From assembly GCF_018228765.1 (NCBI RefSeq), contig NZ_CP073695.1, forward strand, positions 2,837,218 through 2,901,217: a stretch of DNA of 64,000 nt. Reading direction: 5' to 3'. Under the pieces are notes generated by a model, which saw nothing but the letters and a program-made list of their open reading frames with translations, had not been told where the DNA came from and made no database searches. This document shows positions 18,063-26,498 of the stretch, piece by piece; position 1 is the stretch's first letter, and each line of letters begins with the position of its first letter. Origin of the DNA: Halorubrum ruber. Lineage in GTDB: Archaea; Halobacteriota; Halobacteria; Halobacteriales; Haloferacaceae. The position numbers and the translations under genes are program-made.

Positions 18063-19025
18063 TCACGCCTCCGGCGCCTCCACCGTCGGTACCGCGACGC
18101 GGTCGAGCACGTCGGCGATCACGTCGCGCTCGTCGACGTCGTTGACCGCCGCGTCCGGCGTCAACACGAGCCGGTGGGCGAGCGTCGGCTCCGCGACGCG
18201 CTTCACGTCATCGGGCGTGACGAACTCGCGGCCGGCGATCACCGCGGCCGCGCGGGCGGTCTCGAAGAGGCGCTGGGTGCCGCGCGGGGAGACGCCGGCC
18301 TCGACGCGGCGGTCCTCGCGGGTCGCCCGCGCGAGCGACGCCGCGTAGCGCAGCAGGTCGTCCTCGACCCGGACCGACTCGGGCACCTCCCGCAGCGCCG
18401 CCACCGCGTCGGGGTCAAGCACGCGGTCGACCGTCGGCGACTGCTCGACGCGACCGGCGCGCCGCCGGAGCAGCTCAAGCTCGCCGTCCTCGTCGGGGTA
18501 GCCGATCGAGGTCTTGATCGTGAACCGGTCGAGTTGGGCCTCCGGCAGCGGGAACGCGCCCTCGCTCTCGACCGGGTTCTGGGTCGCGATCACGTAGAAC
18601 GGGCTCGGCAGCTCGTGGGTGTCGCCGTCGACGGTCACCTGGCCCTCCTCCATCGCCTCCAGCAGCGCGGCCTGCGTCTTCGGCGGCGCGCGGTTGATCT
18701 CGTCGGCGAGGACGACGTTCGCGAAGATCGGCCCCGGAGAAAAGGAGAAGGAGCCGTCGCGCTCGTCGAACACGTTGGTCCCGGTGACGTCGGCGGGGAG
18801 GAGGTCCGGGGTGAACTGGATCCGCGAGAACTCCAAACCGAGCGCGGTCGCGAACGAGCGCGCGGAGAGGGTCTTGCCGGTGCCGGGCACGTCCTCTAAG
18901 AGGACGTGACCGCGGGCGAGAATGCCGAGCGTGACGCGGTCAAGGAACTCGCGGTCGGCGACGACCGCGCCGCCGACCTCGTCGACGACGCGGGCGCAGG
19001 CGTCGGCCGCTTCGGGGACGTCCAT
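18063..19025 (-). CDS. MoxR-family AAA+ ATPase
   Basis: A 320-residue AAA+ chaperone-type ATPase. Walker A is EDVPGTGKTLSARS near residue 42 and Walker B is VVLADEINRAPPKTQAALLE near 107. Sensor 1 is FYVIATQNPVESEGAFPLPE. The lid domain follows from about 220. MoxR proteins usually act with VWA-domain and DUF58 proteins to mature enzyme complexes; no such partner gene is adjacent. The ATG at 19025 is chosen because homologues begin there; longer frames lack coding character. Confidence 0.9.
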   Translation of the reverse strand: MDVPEAADACARVVDEVGGAVVADREFLDRVTLGILARGHVLLEDVPGTGKTLSARSFATALGLEFSRIQFTPDLLPADVTGTNVFDERDGSFSFSPGPIFANVVLADEINRAPPKTQAALLEAMEEGQVTVDGDTHELPSPFYVIATQNPVESEGAFPLPEAQLDRFTIKTSIGYPDEDGELELLRRRAGRVEQSPTVDRVLDPDAVAALREVPESVRVEDDLLRYAASLARATREDRRVEAGVSPRGTQRLFETARAAAVIAGREFVTPDDVKRVAEPTLAHRLVLTPDAAVNDVDERDVIADVLDRVAVPTVEAPEA

Positions 19026-19189
19026 ACCGGCCGCACGGGTGCCGGGCCGAAAAGCGTTGCCGGAACTTCGGACCGCAGTGCGGTTGGGCGGAGACACCCG
19101 GACCGCGGCGCGGTCGAGAAGAGATCCGGGGACCGCGACGCGAACGCGATCGAAACGCATAACAGCGGAACCGGCCAACGACGAGACGA

Positions 19190-19274
19190 GCCGAGGTAGC
19201 CTAGCCTGGCCAAGGCGGTAGATTCGAAATCTACTGTCCATTCGGACACCGGAGTTCAAATCTCCGCCTCGGCG
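19190..19274 (+). tRNA. tRNA-Ser (anticodon CGA)
   Basis: An 85-base type II tRNA. The acceptor arm is GCCGAGG (19190-19196) paired with CCTCGGC (19267-19273), followed by discriminator G. The anticodon stem-loop is GTAGA-TTCGAAA-TCTAC, which reads CGA for UCG codons. A long variable arm with a TTCG loop (TGTCCATTCGGACAC) is as expected for serine. The T arm is CGGAG-TTCAAAT-CTCCG. CCA is not encoded. No integrated element is visible at its 3' end. Confidence 0.95.
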
Positions 19275-19334
19275 CTTCTCTCAGTCCCGTTCGGCGAGCG
19301 GCGGCGCTGCCGTGTCCGTTCGCTCGGTCGTCCC

Positions 19335-19958
19335 CTACGCGATCAGCGACGCCGCGAGGAACATCCCGCCGGCGGCTGCGGGCGGGATGGTGAGGTTGTC
19401 GTCGACGGCGACCCCCCGGATCAGCGGCGGGAGCCCGTCGGCGATCGCCGCGGGGATCGCCCCCGCGAGCGCGACGATCACGCCGGGGTCGGGGCCGAAC
19501 TCGGGGATCGCGTACGGGACGGCGATCCCGAAGCAGACGAACACCATCGCCGCCACCACGGAGAGCCGCTTCGGCTCCGTCGCGGCGTTTTCGCCGAGCC
19601 CGCCGCTTATCGGGTCGCCGACCGAGAGCATCCACATCGCGGGCACGGCGAACACGGGCGCGAACGCGAGCGCGGAGACCGCCATCCCGACCTGATAGAG
19701 GGCGTACCCCGCGATCCCGTCGGCCTCGTAGTCGCGGACGAGCGCGTCGTACAGCGGTTCGAGGGGACCGACCGAGTCGGAGAGCCGGAGGGTTTCGAGG
19801 ACGGCCGCGACCGCGACGCTCACGAGGAGCAGCCGCCCGGTCGTCCGCCACGAGATCCAGCCTAAGAGGTACGGGACCGGGTAGAGGGTACCGCTCGCGT
19901 GGACGAGCCGCCGCTCGAACTCCACGCGCTCGCGCCACGCCGCCGCCGGGAGCGTCAC
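19335..19958 (-). CDS. Dolichol kinase / CTP-dependent polyprenol kinase-like membrane protein
   Basis: A 207-residue polytopic membrane protein of the SEC59/VTE5 type. It starts with ERRLVHASGTLYPVPYL, which matches the R-K/R-x-x-H motif at the front of dolichol and phytol kinases. WMLSVGDPISGGLGENAATE near 108 resembles the metal- and CTP-binding GD-P segment. Such enzymes phosphorylate polyprenols with CTP to make lipid carriers for glycosylation. The gene starts 4 bp after the glyS stop, so it is probably co-transcribed. Exact substrate is not determined. Confidence 0.8.
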   Translation of the reverse strand: MTLPAAAWRERVEFERRLVHASGTLYPVPYLLGWISWRTTGRLLLVSVAVAAVLETLRLSDSVGPLEPLYDALVRDYEADGIAGYALYQVGMAVSALAFAPVFAVPAMWMLSVGDPISGGLGENAATEPKRLSVVAAMVFVCFGIAVPYAIPEFGPDPGVIVALAGAIPAAIADGLPPLIRGVAVDDNLTIPPAAAGGMFLAASLIA

Positions 19959-19962
19959 GCCC

Positions 19963-21753
19963 TCAGTTCCCCTCGGTCTCGACGTCGGTGTCGACCGCGT
20001 CGTATCGGTCTGCGACCGACGCGAACGGCTCGCCCTCGCGGAGCGCGGTCAGCTCATCAGCGAGGTCGTCGACCGGGATCCGGACCTGCGCTGCGGAGTC
20101 GCGCTCGCGGAGCGTGACGGTGTCGGGGCCGTCCCCCTCGATGCCGTCGCGGTCGACCGTGACGCAGAACGGGGTTCCGACCTCGTCCTGCCGGCGGTAG
20201 CGGCGGCCGATCGATCCGGAGTCGTCGTACGCGACCGCGAGCCCCGCCGCGCGCAGGTCGGCCGCGACCTCGTCGGCGAGCGCGGTGAGGCGGTCGTCGT
20301 TCGTCACTAAGGGGAAGACGGCGGCGTCCTGCGGGGCGACCTCGGGTTCGAGGGAGAGGTAGGTGCGCTCCTCGCCGTCGACCTCGTCCTCGCTGTACGC
20401 GTGCGCGAGCAGCGTCTGGACGGTGCGGCCGACGCCGAACGACGGCTCGACGACGTGGGGCGTGATGTGCTCGCCGCTCTCGGTCACCTCCTCGACGGCG
20501 AAGTTCGCCACGTCGGCGTCGACCTCGCGCGTTTCCCCGTTCACGTCGACTGTCACTGTCTCGCCGTCGAAGGCGTCGGGGTCGCGCCCGGCGAGCGCTT
20601 CGAGCGCGTCGGCGACTGCGCCCGCGTCGCCGCCGAACTCCGGCCCGAGGACGGACATGTCGGGATCGACGGTCGCGCGCTCGACCGTCTTCGGCTCGTC
20701 GTAGCGCTTGAACACGGTGAACGCGTCGTCGCCGTACTCGTCGTGTTTCGAGAGGTCGTAGTCGCCGCGGTAGGCGAAGCCGGCGATCTCGATCCAGTCG
20801 CCGTCGACCTCGCTCTCGGCGTCCCAGCAGTCGGCCGCGTAGTGGGCGCGCTCGCCCGCGAGGTGCTGGCGGAACCGGAACCGGTCGAGGTCGACGCCGA
20901 CGCGCTCGTACCACTCCTGGGCGACGCCGAGGTAGTAGCCGACCCACGGGGAGCCGATGACGCCCTCGTCGACCGCCTCGCCGACCGTCGTGTCGAGGTA
21001 GTCGCCGTCGTCGGCCTCCTGCTCGGTCGCGGGGTACAGCCGGACCTCGACGTCGCGCACGCGGTCGAGCGGCGGCTCGTCTTCCTCGGGGTCGATGAAC
21101 TGCTCTAACTCGGCCTGCGTGAACTCGCGGAGGCGGAGCAGCCCGCCGCGCGGCGAGATCTCGTTGCGGTAGGCGGGGCCGATCTGCGTGATGCCGAACG
21201 GGAGGTTCCCGCGGGCGTACTCCTTCAATCGCGGGAACTCGACGAAGATCCCCTGCGCCGTCTCCGGGCGGAGGTAGCCCGGCTGGGCGTCGCCGGGACC
21301 GATGTCGGTCGCGAACATGAGGTTGAACGCCTCCACCGGCTGGCCGGCGAGCTCGGTGCCGCAGGCCGGGCAGGCGATCCCCTCATCGGCGATCAGCTCG
21401 GCGACCTCCTCGCCCGGGAGCGCCTCGGCGTCCTCGATCTCGGTGGCGTCCTCGACGAGGTGGTCGGCGCGGTGGGACTCGCCGCACTCGGGACACTCGA
21501 CGAGCATGTCGTCGAACCCCTCCAAGTGGCCGGAGGCCTCGAAAACGGCCTCGGGCATGATCGTAGGCGCCTCGATCTCGCGGTTCCCCTCGCGGATGGT
21601 GAACCGGTCGCGCCACGCGTCCTCGACGTTCCGCTTGAGGGCAGCCCCCTGCGGGCCGAACGTGTAGAAGCCGGCGGTGCCGCCGTACGCGCCGTTCGAG
21701 CCGAAGAAGAACCCGCGGCGCTTCGCGAGTTCGGCGAGCGCGTCCGCGGCCAT
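19963..21753 (-). CDS. glyS: Glycyl-tRNA synthetase
   Basis: A 596-residue class II alpha2-type synthetase. It begins with ELAKRRGFFFGSNGAYGGTA, typical of the archaeal/eukaryal enzyme. Zinc-ribbon cysteines CPECGESH (near 85) and CPACGTEL (near 128) lie in the insertion. Motif 2 is FGITQIGPAYRNEISPRGGL near 193, and motif 3 is around PSFGVGRTVQTLLAHAY near 432. The anticodon-binding domain takes up the last 110 residues. The start abuts the stop of the CBS gene (21754), and the dolichol-kinase-like gene follows, giving an apparent three-gene operon. Confidence 0.95.
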   Translation of the reverse strand: MAADALAELAKRRGFFFGSNGAYGGTAGFYTFGPQGAALKRNVEDAWRDRFTIREGNREIEAPTIMPEAVFEASGHLEGFDDMLVECPECGESHRADHLVEDATEIEDAEALPGEEVAELIADEGIACPACGTELAGQPVEAFNLMFATDIGPGDAQPGYLRPETAQGIFVEFPRLKEYARGNLPFGITQIGPAYRNEISPRGGLLRLREFTQAELEQFIDPEEDEPPLDRVRDVEVRLYPATEQEADDGDYLDTTVGEAVDEGVIGSPWVGYYLGVAQEWYERVGVDLDRFRFRQHLAGERAHYAADCWDAESEVDGDWIEIAGFAYRGDYDLSKHDEYGDDAFTVFKRYDEPKTVERATVDPDMSVLGPEFGGDAGAVADALEALAGRDPDAFDGETVTVDVNGETREVDADVANFAVEEVTESGEHITPHVVEPSFGVGRTVQTLLAHAYSEDEVDGEERTYLSLEPEVAPQDAAVFPLVTNDDRLTALADEVAADLRAAGLAVAYDDSGSIGRRYRRQDEVGTPFCVTVDRDGIEGDGPDTVTLRERDSAAQVRIPVDDLADELTALREGEPFASVADRYDAVDTDVETEGN

Positions 21754-22602
21754 CTACAGCCCCTCCAGCAGGTCGACGTCCCGGACGATCCCGTCGAGGT
21801 CGGTGCCCGAGACGAGCGGGACCTGCTCGATGTCGTTGCTGATGAGCTCCTGTGCCACCTCCTTGGCCGTCCGCGTGGCGTTGACGGTGACGAGGTCAGC
21901 GGTCATGAAGTGGCGCACCGCCTCCGCGGGGATCTCGACGTTCCGGGTCGGGAGGTAGCGGGCGCCGGTCGCCTTGATCCCCTCCCAGGACCACTCGGAG
22001 TCCTCCTCGGCGATCGAGTCGCCGGTGCTCGCCTCGCCCTCGACGACGCGGGCGACCTCTAAGATGTCGACCTCGGTGAGCATCCCCGCGACCGCGGCCT
22101 CGTCGTCGAGGACGACCGCGTACGGGACGCCGGAGAGCGCGATCTCGCGCTCGGCGACCGGCAACGGCGTCCCGGCGTGGGTCGCGTTGACCTCGCGCGT
22201 CGCGAGTTTGCCCACCTGCGTCTCGCCGTCGACCTCGCCGCGGGCGATCGCCCGCACCACGTCGGTGACGGTGAGGATGCCGACCAGCTCGTCGCCGTCG
22301 ACCACGGGGAGGCGCCGCGACCCCTCCGCGACCATCGTCCGCGCGGCGTCGACGATGTCGTCGTCGGCCCCGGCCGTCGGGACCTCGCGCATCAGCAGCG
22401 CGAGCTGGTCCTCGTCCGGCTGGTCGATCAGGTCGTCGCGCGTGACGAGCCCGCGGTACACCTCCTCGCCGTCGACGTCCTTCACGACCGGGACCGAGGA
22501 AAACCCGTGTTCTTGAATGTACTCCAGCACGTCGTTCCGGCTCCCGGGGATCTCGACGACGACGAGCTCCGAGCGGGGCGTCATGGCGTCTGCGACGTTC
22601 AT
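21754..22602 (-). CDS. Four-CBS-domain protein
   Basis: A 282-residue protein built of two CBS pairs. Repeats start near residues 1 (VADAMTPRSELVVVEI), 68, 130 and 225 (MTADLVTVNATRTAKEV). CBS pairs bind adenosyl nucleotides such as ATP, AMP or SAM and act as energy or ligand sensors. There is no catalytic domain. It is directly followed by glyS with no gap, so regulation or co-expression with glycyl-tRNA synthesis is possible but unproven. Confidence 0.9.
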   Translation of the reverse strand: MNVADAMTPRSELVVVEIPGSRNDVLEYIQEHGFSSVPVVKDVDGEEVYRGLVTRDDLIDQPDEDQLALLMREVPTAGADDDIVDAARTMVAEGSRRLPVVDGDELVGILTVTDVVRAIARGEVDGETQVGKLATREVNATHAGTPLPVAEREIALSGVPYAVVLDDEAAVAGMLTEVDILEVARVVEGEASTGDSIAEEDSEWSWEGIKATGARYLPTRNVEIPAEAVRHFMTADLVTVNATRTAKEVAQELISNDIEQVPLVSGTDLDGIVRDVDLLEGL

Positions 22603-22881
22603 GCCCGTCTTTCAGCGTGCCACCTCTTGTATACTGCGAAGGTGTGCGGAGCCGGCCCACCGACCCGCGGCGTCGGAGCGGCAGCGGGGCGACGACGGAT
22701 CGGCGGCGACCGGGGCCGTCCGGCGGCGTCCCGCGAGGGGACGCGAGCCGATGAGAAACTCGACACGTTCGGGCATATCGTCGCCCGAGCGGCGGATTTT
22801 CGAGAGATACGTCGGCGACGTGTCCCCGGAATCCCCGATCCCACGGCGGATCCCGCTCTGGTTCGCAACTCTTATACGTAC

Positions 22882-22896
22882 TGTGAACAATTCACA
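22882..22896. promoter_or_regulatory. Palindromic operator-like site TGTGAA-CAA-TTCACA
   Basis: A perfect 6-bp inverted repeat with a 3-base spacer, ending three bases before the ATG at 22900. A TATA-like CTTATACGT lies at about 22871-22879, so the palindrome covers the likely transcription start. A repressor bound here would block initiation. No regulator is identified. Confidence 0.4.
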
Positions 22897-22899
22897 ACC

Positions 22900-23121
22900 A
22901 TGTCACGGAGTTCCACCCCTTGGGACGACCCGGACCCCGACCGTCGCCGGACGGCGCTACCGACGGACCCAGCGCTCGACGCCGCCGACGCGCCGGACGT
23001 GATGGCGTCCATCGACTCCTCGTCGTCGCGGCCGGAGCTCGTCATCGCGGACGTCTCGCGGGAGGACGCGTGGGTGTCGGTCGACGAGACCGACGCGACC
23101 GTCCTCGAGGAGTGGTGCTGA
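22900..23121 (+). CDS. Small acidic haloarchaeal protein (DUF7556-like)
   Basis: A 73-residue protein starting MSRSSTPWDDPDPDRRR, with a C-terminal half (VMASIDSSSSRPELVIADVS, then WVSVDETDATVLEEWC) that looks like a conserved small haloarchaeal family; I believe it is DUF7556 but cannot check. The frame stays open far upstream, but the TATA box and palindrome just before 22900 decide the start. Function unknown. Confidence 0.65.
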   Translation: MSRSSTPWDDPDPDRRRTALPTDPALDAADAPDVMASIDSSSSRPELVIADVSREDAWVSVDETDATVLEEWC

Positions 23122-23174
23122 GCGCGTAGCGGCCCGGATCGCCGACCGCGCGGTGTTCTTTTCGGAGTTCGTCG

Positions 23175-24077
23175 TTACCCCTGACGGAGCCCGCGCGCCG
23201 CCTCCCAGCCGCGGATCAGGGACCCGATCGTCCGACACGTCGGCACCGGGACGCCGTGTCGGTCCGCCCGGTCGACGACCGCGCCGTAGACGGCGTCGAC
23301 CTCGGTGCGCCGCCCGTTCGCGACGTCCTCGCACATCGACGACCGGTTCGCGGCGGTGTCGGCGGCGACGCGCTCGACGGCGGCGACCGCGCGGTCGTCG
23401 CCCAGGTCGACCCCGACCGCCCGGGCGACGCGGGCCGTCTCGCGGGCGGCCTTGCGGGCGACGTCGCCCGCGGGCCCGTCGAGCGTCGGTCCGTTCTCGG
23501 TCCGCGCCAGCGCCGAGGGACCGTTGATCCCGGCGTTGACCGCGAGCTTCTCGAATCGGCGCACCGGCATGTCCTCGGCGACGACCGTCTCGATACCGGC
23601 CGCGTCGAAGGCCGCGCCGACCCGCGCGGCGACGGGGCTCGCGCCGCCGGAGAGCGCCCCGACGACCACCTCGCCGACGCCGGTACAGGTGACCCGGCCC
23701 GGCTCCGCGAAGCGGGCCCCGTAGCTCGCGGTGCCGGCGAGCACCGTCGCGTCGAGCGCGGCGACCAGCCGCTCCTCGGTGAGCCCGTTCTGGAGCGAGC
23801 AGACCGCCCCGTACTCGCCGGTCGCGAGCGCCCGGGCGGCCGCGTCGGTGTCGTACGCCTTCGTCGTGACGAGCGCGAGGTCCGCGGCGCGGTGCCGCCC
23901 GTCGGTGAGCGCGCGCGGCGTGACGCGGACGTCCACTTCGCCGTCGATCCGGAGCCCGTCCTCCCGGATCGTCCGCATGTGCGGGTCGCGCCCGACGAGC
24001 GTCACGTCGTGGTCGCGCGCCAGCAGCCCGCCCACGAGGCTCCCGAGCGCGCCGGCGCCGTAGACGAGCACCTCCAT
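23175..24077 (-). CDS. panE: 2-dehydropantoate 2-reductase (ketopantoate reductase)
   Basis: A 300-residue NAD(P)H-dependent reductase of the ApbA/PanE family. It reduces 2-dehydropantoate to pantoate for coenzyme A synthesis. MEVLVYGAGALGSLVGGLLA gives the Rossmann GxGxxG. LVTTKAYDTDAAARAL near 70 and SLQNGLTEE near 97 match the family, and the catalytic lysine region is FEKLAVNAGINGPSALARTE near 170. C-terminal SSMCEDVANGRRTEVDAVYG carries the substrate-binding S-S-M-D/E-x-GR-T-E motif. The gene stands alone; other CoA genes are not adjacent. Confidence 0.9.
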   Translation of the reverse strand: MEVLVYGAGALGSLVGGLLARDHDVTLVGRDPHMRTIREDGLRIDGEVDVRVTPRALTDGRHRAADLALVTTKAYDTDAAARALATGEYGAVCSLQNGLTEERLVAALDATVLAGTASYGARFAEPGRVTCTGVGEVVVGALSGGASPVAARVGAAFDAAGIETVVAEDMPVRRFEKLAVNAGINGPSALARTENGPTLDGPAGDVARKAARETARVARAVGVDLGDDRAVAAVERVAADTAANRSSMCEDVANGRRTEVDAVYGAVVDRADRHGVPVPTCRTIGSLIRGWEAARGLRQG

Positions 24078-24159
24078 GCGAGGACCGAGTACCGCCGACC
24101 GAATAGGGGTAACGGTGCGGCCGGTCGCCGTCCTGCGCGCACCGGGCAGAGCGCCCGGC

Positions 24160-25392
24160 TCAGCCCTTCAGGCCGCTCCCCGTCAGCGGCACGACAACGT
24201 CCTCGTCGGGCCCGACCTCGCCGCGCTCGCGGAGGGTCCGCAGCGCGGCGGGCGCGACCGCGCAGGTCGCTTCGGTATAAAAGCCGGCCGCGTGGAGCCG
24301 GTCGAGTTCGCGGGTCGCGGTCGCCTCGGTAACTGCGAGGGCGTCGCCGCCGGTCGCATCGATCGCCGCCCGAATCTCGCGGTCGCGGACCGGCTCTGCG
24401 ATCTGGATCCCGTCGGCCGCCTCGTTGACCGTGCCGTCGGGAGCAGCCGCCTCCGGACCGTGGAGCGCCCGAACTATCGGGGCGACGCCGGCCGCCTGCG
24501 CGCCGTAGAGCCGCGGGACGGAGTCGGTCCAGCCGGCCCGTTCGAGCCGCCGGAACCCGCGGTAGGCGCCGAGGAACAGCGTCCCGTGGCCGAGCGGGGT
24601 TACGACGGCGTCTGGCGCCTCCCAGCCGCGCTGGTAGGCGATCTCGTACGCGACCGTGGCGGTCCCCTCGAAGAACGCCGGATTCCACGCGTGGCTGGCG
24701 TACCAAGCACGGTCGCCGTCGTCGGCGACGCCGGCGTCCGCGTCGTCACCCACGGCGTCGTCCCCCTCACCGAGCGCGGCGACGCACGCGTCAGTCACGT
24801 CACCTCGGCTCCCCTCGATCCGGACGGGCTCCGCGCCCGCCCGCCGGATCGCGCGGAGCTTCGACTCCTTGACGTCGACGGGGACGTAGATCTCGGCGTC
24901 GATGCCTGCGCGGGCGGCGTAGGTCGCGATCGCGGCGCCCGCGTTGCCCGAGGAGTCCTCGACGACGCGCTCGACGCCCAGCTCGCGGGCGCGGGTCAGC
25001 GTCGCGGTCGCGCCGCGGTCCTTGAACGAGCCGGTCGGGAAGACGTACTCCAGCTTGAACGACGCGTTCCACGGGGGGCGGTCGGTTTCCGCGTTCCCAC
25101 CGGACTCGCGCCCCTCGTCGGCGTCGACGAGCGGCGTCATCCCCTCGCCGAGCGTCACGCGGTCGCGGGGGTCGTCGCCGACGGCGAGGAAGTCGTCGAA
25201 CGCCCACAAGCCGCCGCGCGCGTCGAACGAGTCGGGGTCGGGCGCGGGCCCCTCGGGGGTCGGCGGGTCAGCGAAGTCGAGCGGGGAACCGCACCGACAG
25301 CGCCAGCGGTCGCGGTACGTCTCGCCGCACTCGGGACAGCGGAGCCGGCGGGGGGCGTGCGCTCTCCGATCCGATTCGTCAGAGGGCCCCAT
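24160..25392 (-). CDS. Threonine synthase-like PLP enzyme
   Basis: A 410-residue fold-type II pyridoxal-phosphate enzyme. An N-terminal zinc ribbon (LRCPECGETYRDRWRCRCG) is typical of archaeal threonine synthases. The PLP lysine lies in FPTGSFKDRGATATLTRA near 121, and the phosphate-binding SSGNAGAAIATYAARAG near 146. Threonine synthase makes threonine from O-phosphohomoserine; paralogues in haloarchaea can act on other substrates. Its ATG overlaps the stop of the upstream deacylase gene (TGATG), so the two are coupled. Confidence 0.85.
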   Translation of the reverse strand: MGPSDESDRRAHAPRRLRCPECGETYRDRWRCRCGSPLDFADPPTPEGPAPDPDSFDARGGLWAFDDFLAVGDDPRDRVTLGEGMTPLVDADEGRESGGNAETDRPPWNASFKLEYVFPTGSFKDRGATATLTRARELGVERVVEDSSGNAGAAIATYAARAGIDAEIYVPVDVKESKLRAIRRAGAEPVRIEGSRGDVTDACVAALGEGDDAVGDDADAGVADDGDRAWYASHAWNPAFFEGTATVAYEIAYQRGWEAPDAVVTPLGHGTLFLGAYRGFRRLERAGWTDSVPRLYGAQAAGVAPIVRALHGPEAAAPDGTVNEAADGIQIAEPVRDREIRAAIDATGGDALAVTEATATRELDRLHAAGFYTEATCAVAPAALRTLRERGEVGPDEDVVVPLTGSGLKG

Positions 25393-26348
25393 CAGTACTC
25401 GTCGACGTTGGTGCCGATCGAGCAGACGTACTCGCCGGCGGCCACCTGCGGGAGCCGGCGCGTCCGCCAGAAGATTCCGTCCGTGTCGGCGGTGACGCGG
25501 CCCTCTAAGGCGCCGAAGGTGTCGGTTACCTCGAAGAGGACATCGCCGGCGGAGACCCGCTCGCCGAGCTCGCGCTCGAAGCGGACTAAGCCGCCGGCCG
25601 GCGAGCCGTACTGGTCGAAGCCGCGGGCGCGCGTCTGCGATTCGAGGGACGCGTCGCCGTCGAGGAACCCGTAGTGGCGGAGCACGTTGAACACGCCCTC
25701 GACGCCGTACTGTATCGACTCCTCGTCCCAGCCGACGCAGCCGCCGAGCTCGGGGTCGACGGTGGGGATGCCGTGTTCCGGGCCGGCGCGGGCGAGCTGG
25801 CCGTCCGGGCCCTTGATGTCGAGGACGTGCCCGCAGCCGAACGCCTTCGCGAGCTCCAGGCACTCGCCGTGGAGGCGGTGGCGGACGCCGCAGCGCACGC
25901 GCGTCTCGTTTATCATCCGGCTCGTCGACCCCTGGTGAAGGTCGAGGATGTAGTCCGCGCGCTTGGCGATCTGGAACGTCTCGTGGGCGATCCGCTCGCT
26001 GGTCGTCCCGTCGGCGTCGCCCGGGTAGCCGCGGTTCATCTTCCGGTCGTCGACGGGGTTGCGGTGTTCCGCGGCCTGGAACGCGAAGTGGTTCACGATG
26101 CCGACGACGAGGACCGACCCGGACAGCTCGGCCGGATCGAGCCGCGGAACGACGCGGTTGACGACGCCTAACCCGTTCAGCTCGTCGCCGTCGCTCACCG
26201 CTTGGACGTACAGCGTCGGCCCGTCGGCAGCGCCGTTGATCGCGGCGACCGGCAGCCGGACGGGGCTCCCGTCCCGCATCTCCCCCACCTCGAGACGGCC
26301 CGTGTCCGTCTCGCCCGGAGAGGCGCGGGCCGTTCCCAGCGTTATCAT
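25392..26348 (-). CDS. Succinylglutamate desuccinylase/aspartoacylase-family deacylase
   Basis: A 318-residue zinc-dependent M14-type hydrolase. LYVQAVSDGDELNGLGVVNR near 46 holds the first ligand region, HFAFQAAEHRNPVDDRKMNR near 86 and YILDLHQGSTSRM near 132 the rest of the metal and substrate site. The C-terminal 100 residues have a lipoyl/RnfC-like hybrid motif (GDVLFEVTDTFGALEGRV). Relatives remove acyl groups from amino acids or related compounds. It forms a two-gene unit with the threonine-synthase-like gene. The true substrate is unknown. Confidence 0.85.
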   Translation of the reverse strand: MITLGTARASPGETDTGRLEVGEMRDGSPVRLPVAAINGAADGPTLYVQAVSDGDELNGLGVVNRVVPRLDPAELSGSVLVVGIVNHFAFQAAEHRNPVDDRKMNRGYPGDADGTTSERIAHETFQIAKRADYILDLHQGSTSRMINETRVRCGVRHRLHGECLELAKAFGCGHVLDIKGPDGQLARAGPEHGIPTVDPELGGCVGWDEESIQYGVEGVFNVLRHYGFLDGDASLESQTRARGFDQYGSPAGGLVRFERELGERVSAGDVLFEVTDTFGALEGRVTADTDGIFWRTRRLPQVAAGEYVCSIGTNVDEY

Positions 26349-26498
26349 TACGCGGAGGTGGGGCGGCCGGGACTTTATCCGTTCGGTCCGCGGCGATCCG
26401 ACCGACGCAAGCTTTATCGCCGCTTTCCCTCAATGAGTGGTACCCACAACCGCCGCGGCGCCGGTCCCCGTCCGCCTCGACAACCGCGGCGAGTCCCC

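Noticed and set aside
18063-19259. Longer MoxR start at 19259
   Set aside because: It would run through the tRNA-Ser gene; the extra residues lack coding character. Start set at 19025.
22612-22890. 92-residue minus-strand frame in the gap before 22900
   Set aside because: It overlaps the promoter and palindrome, starts without a TATA box and has no conserved look.
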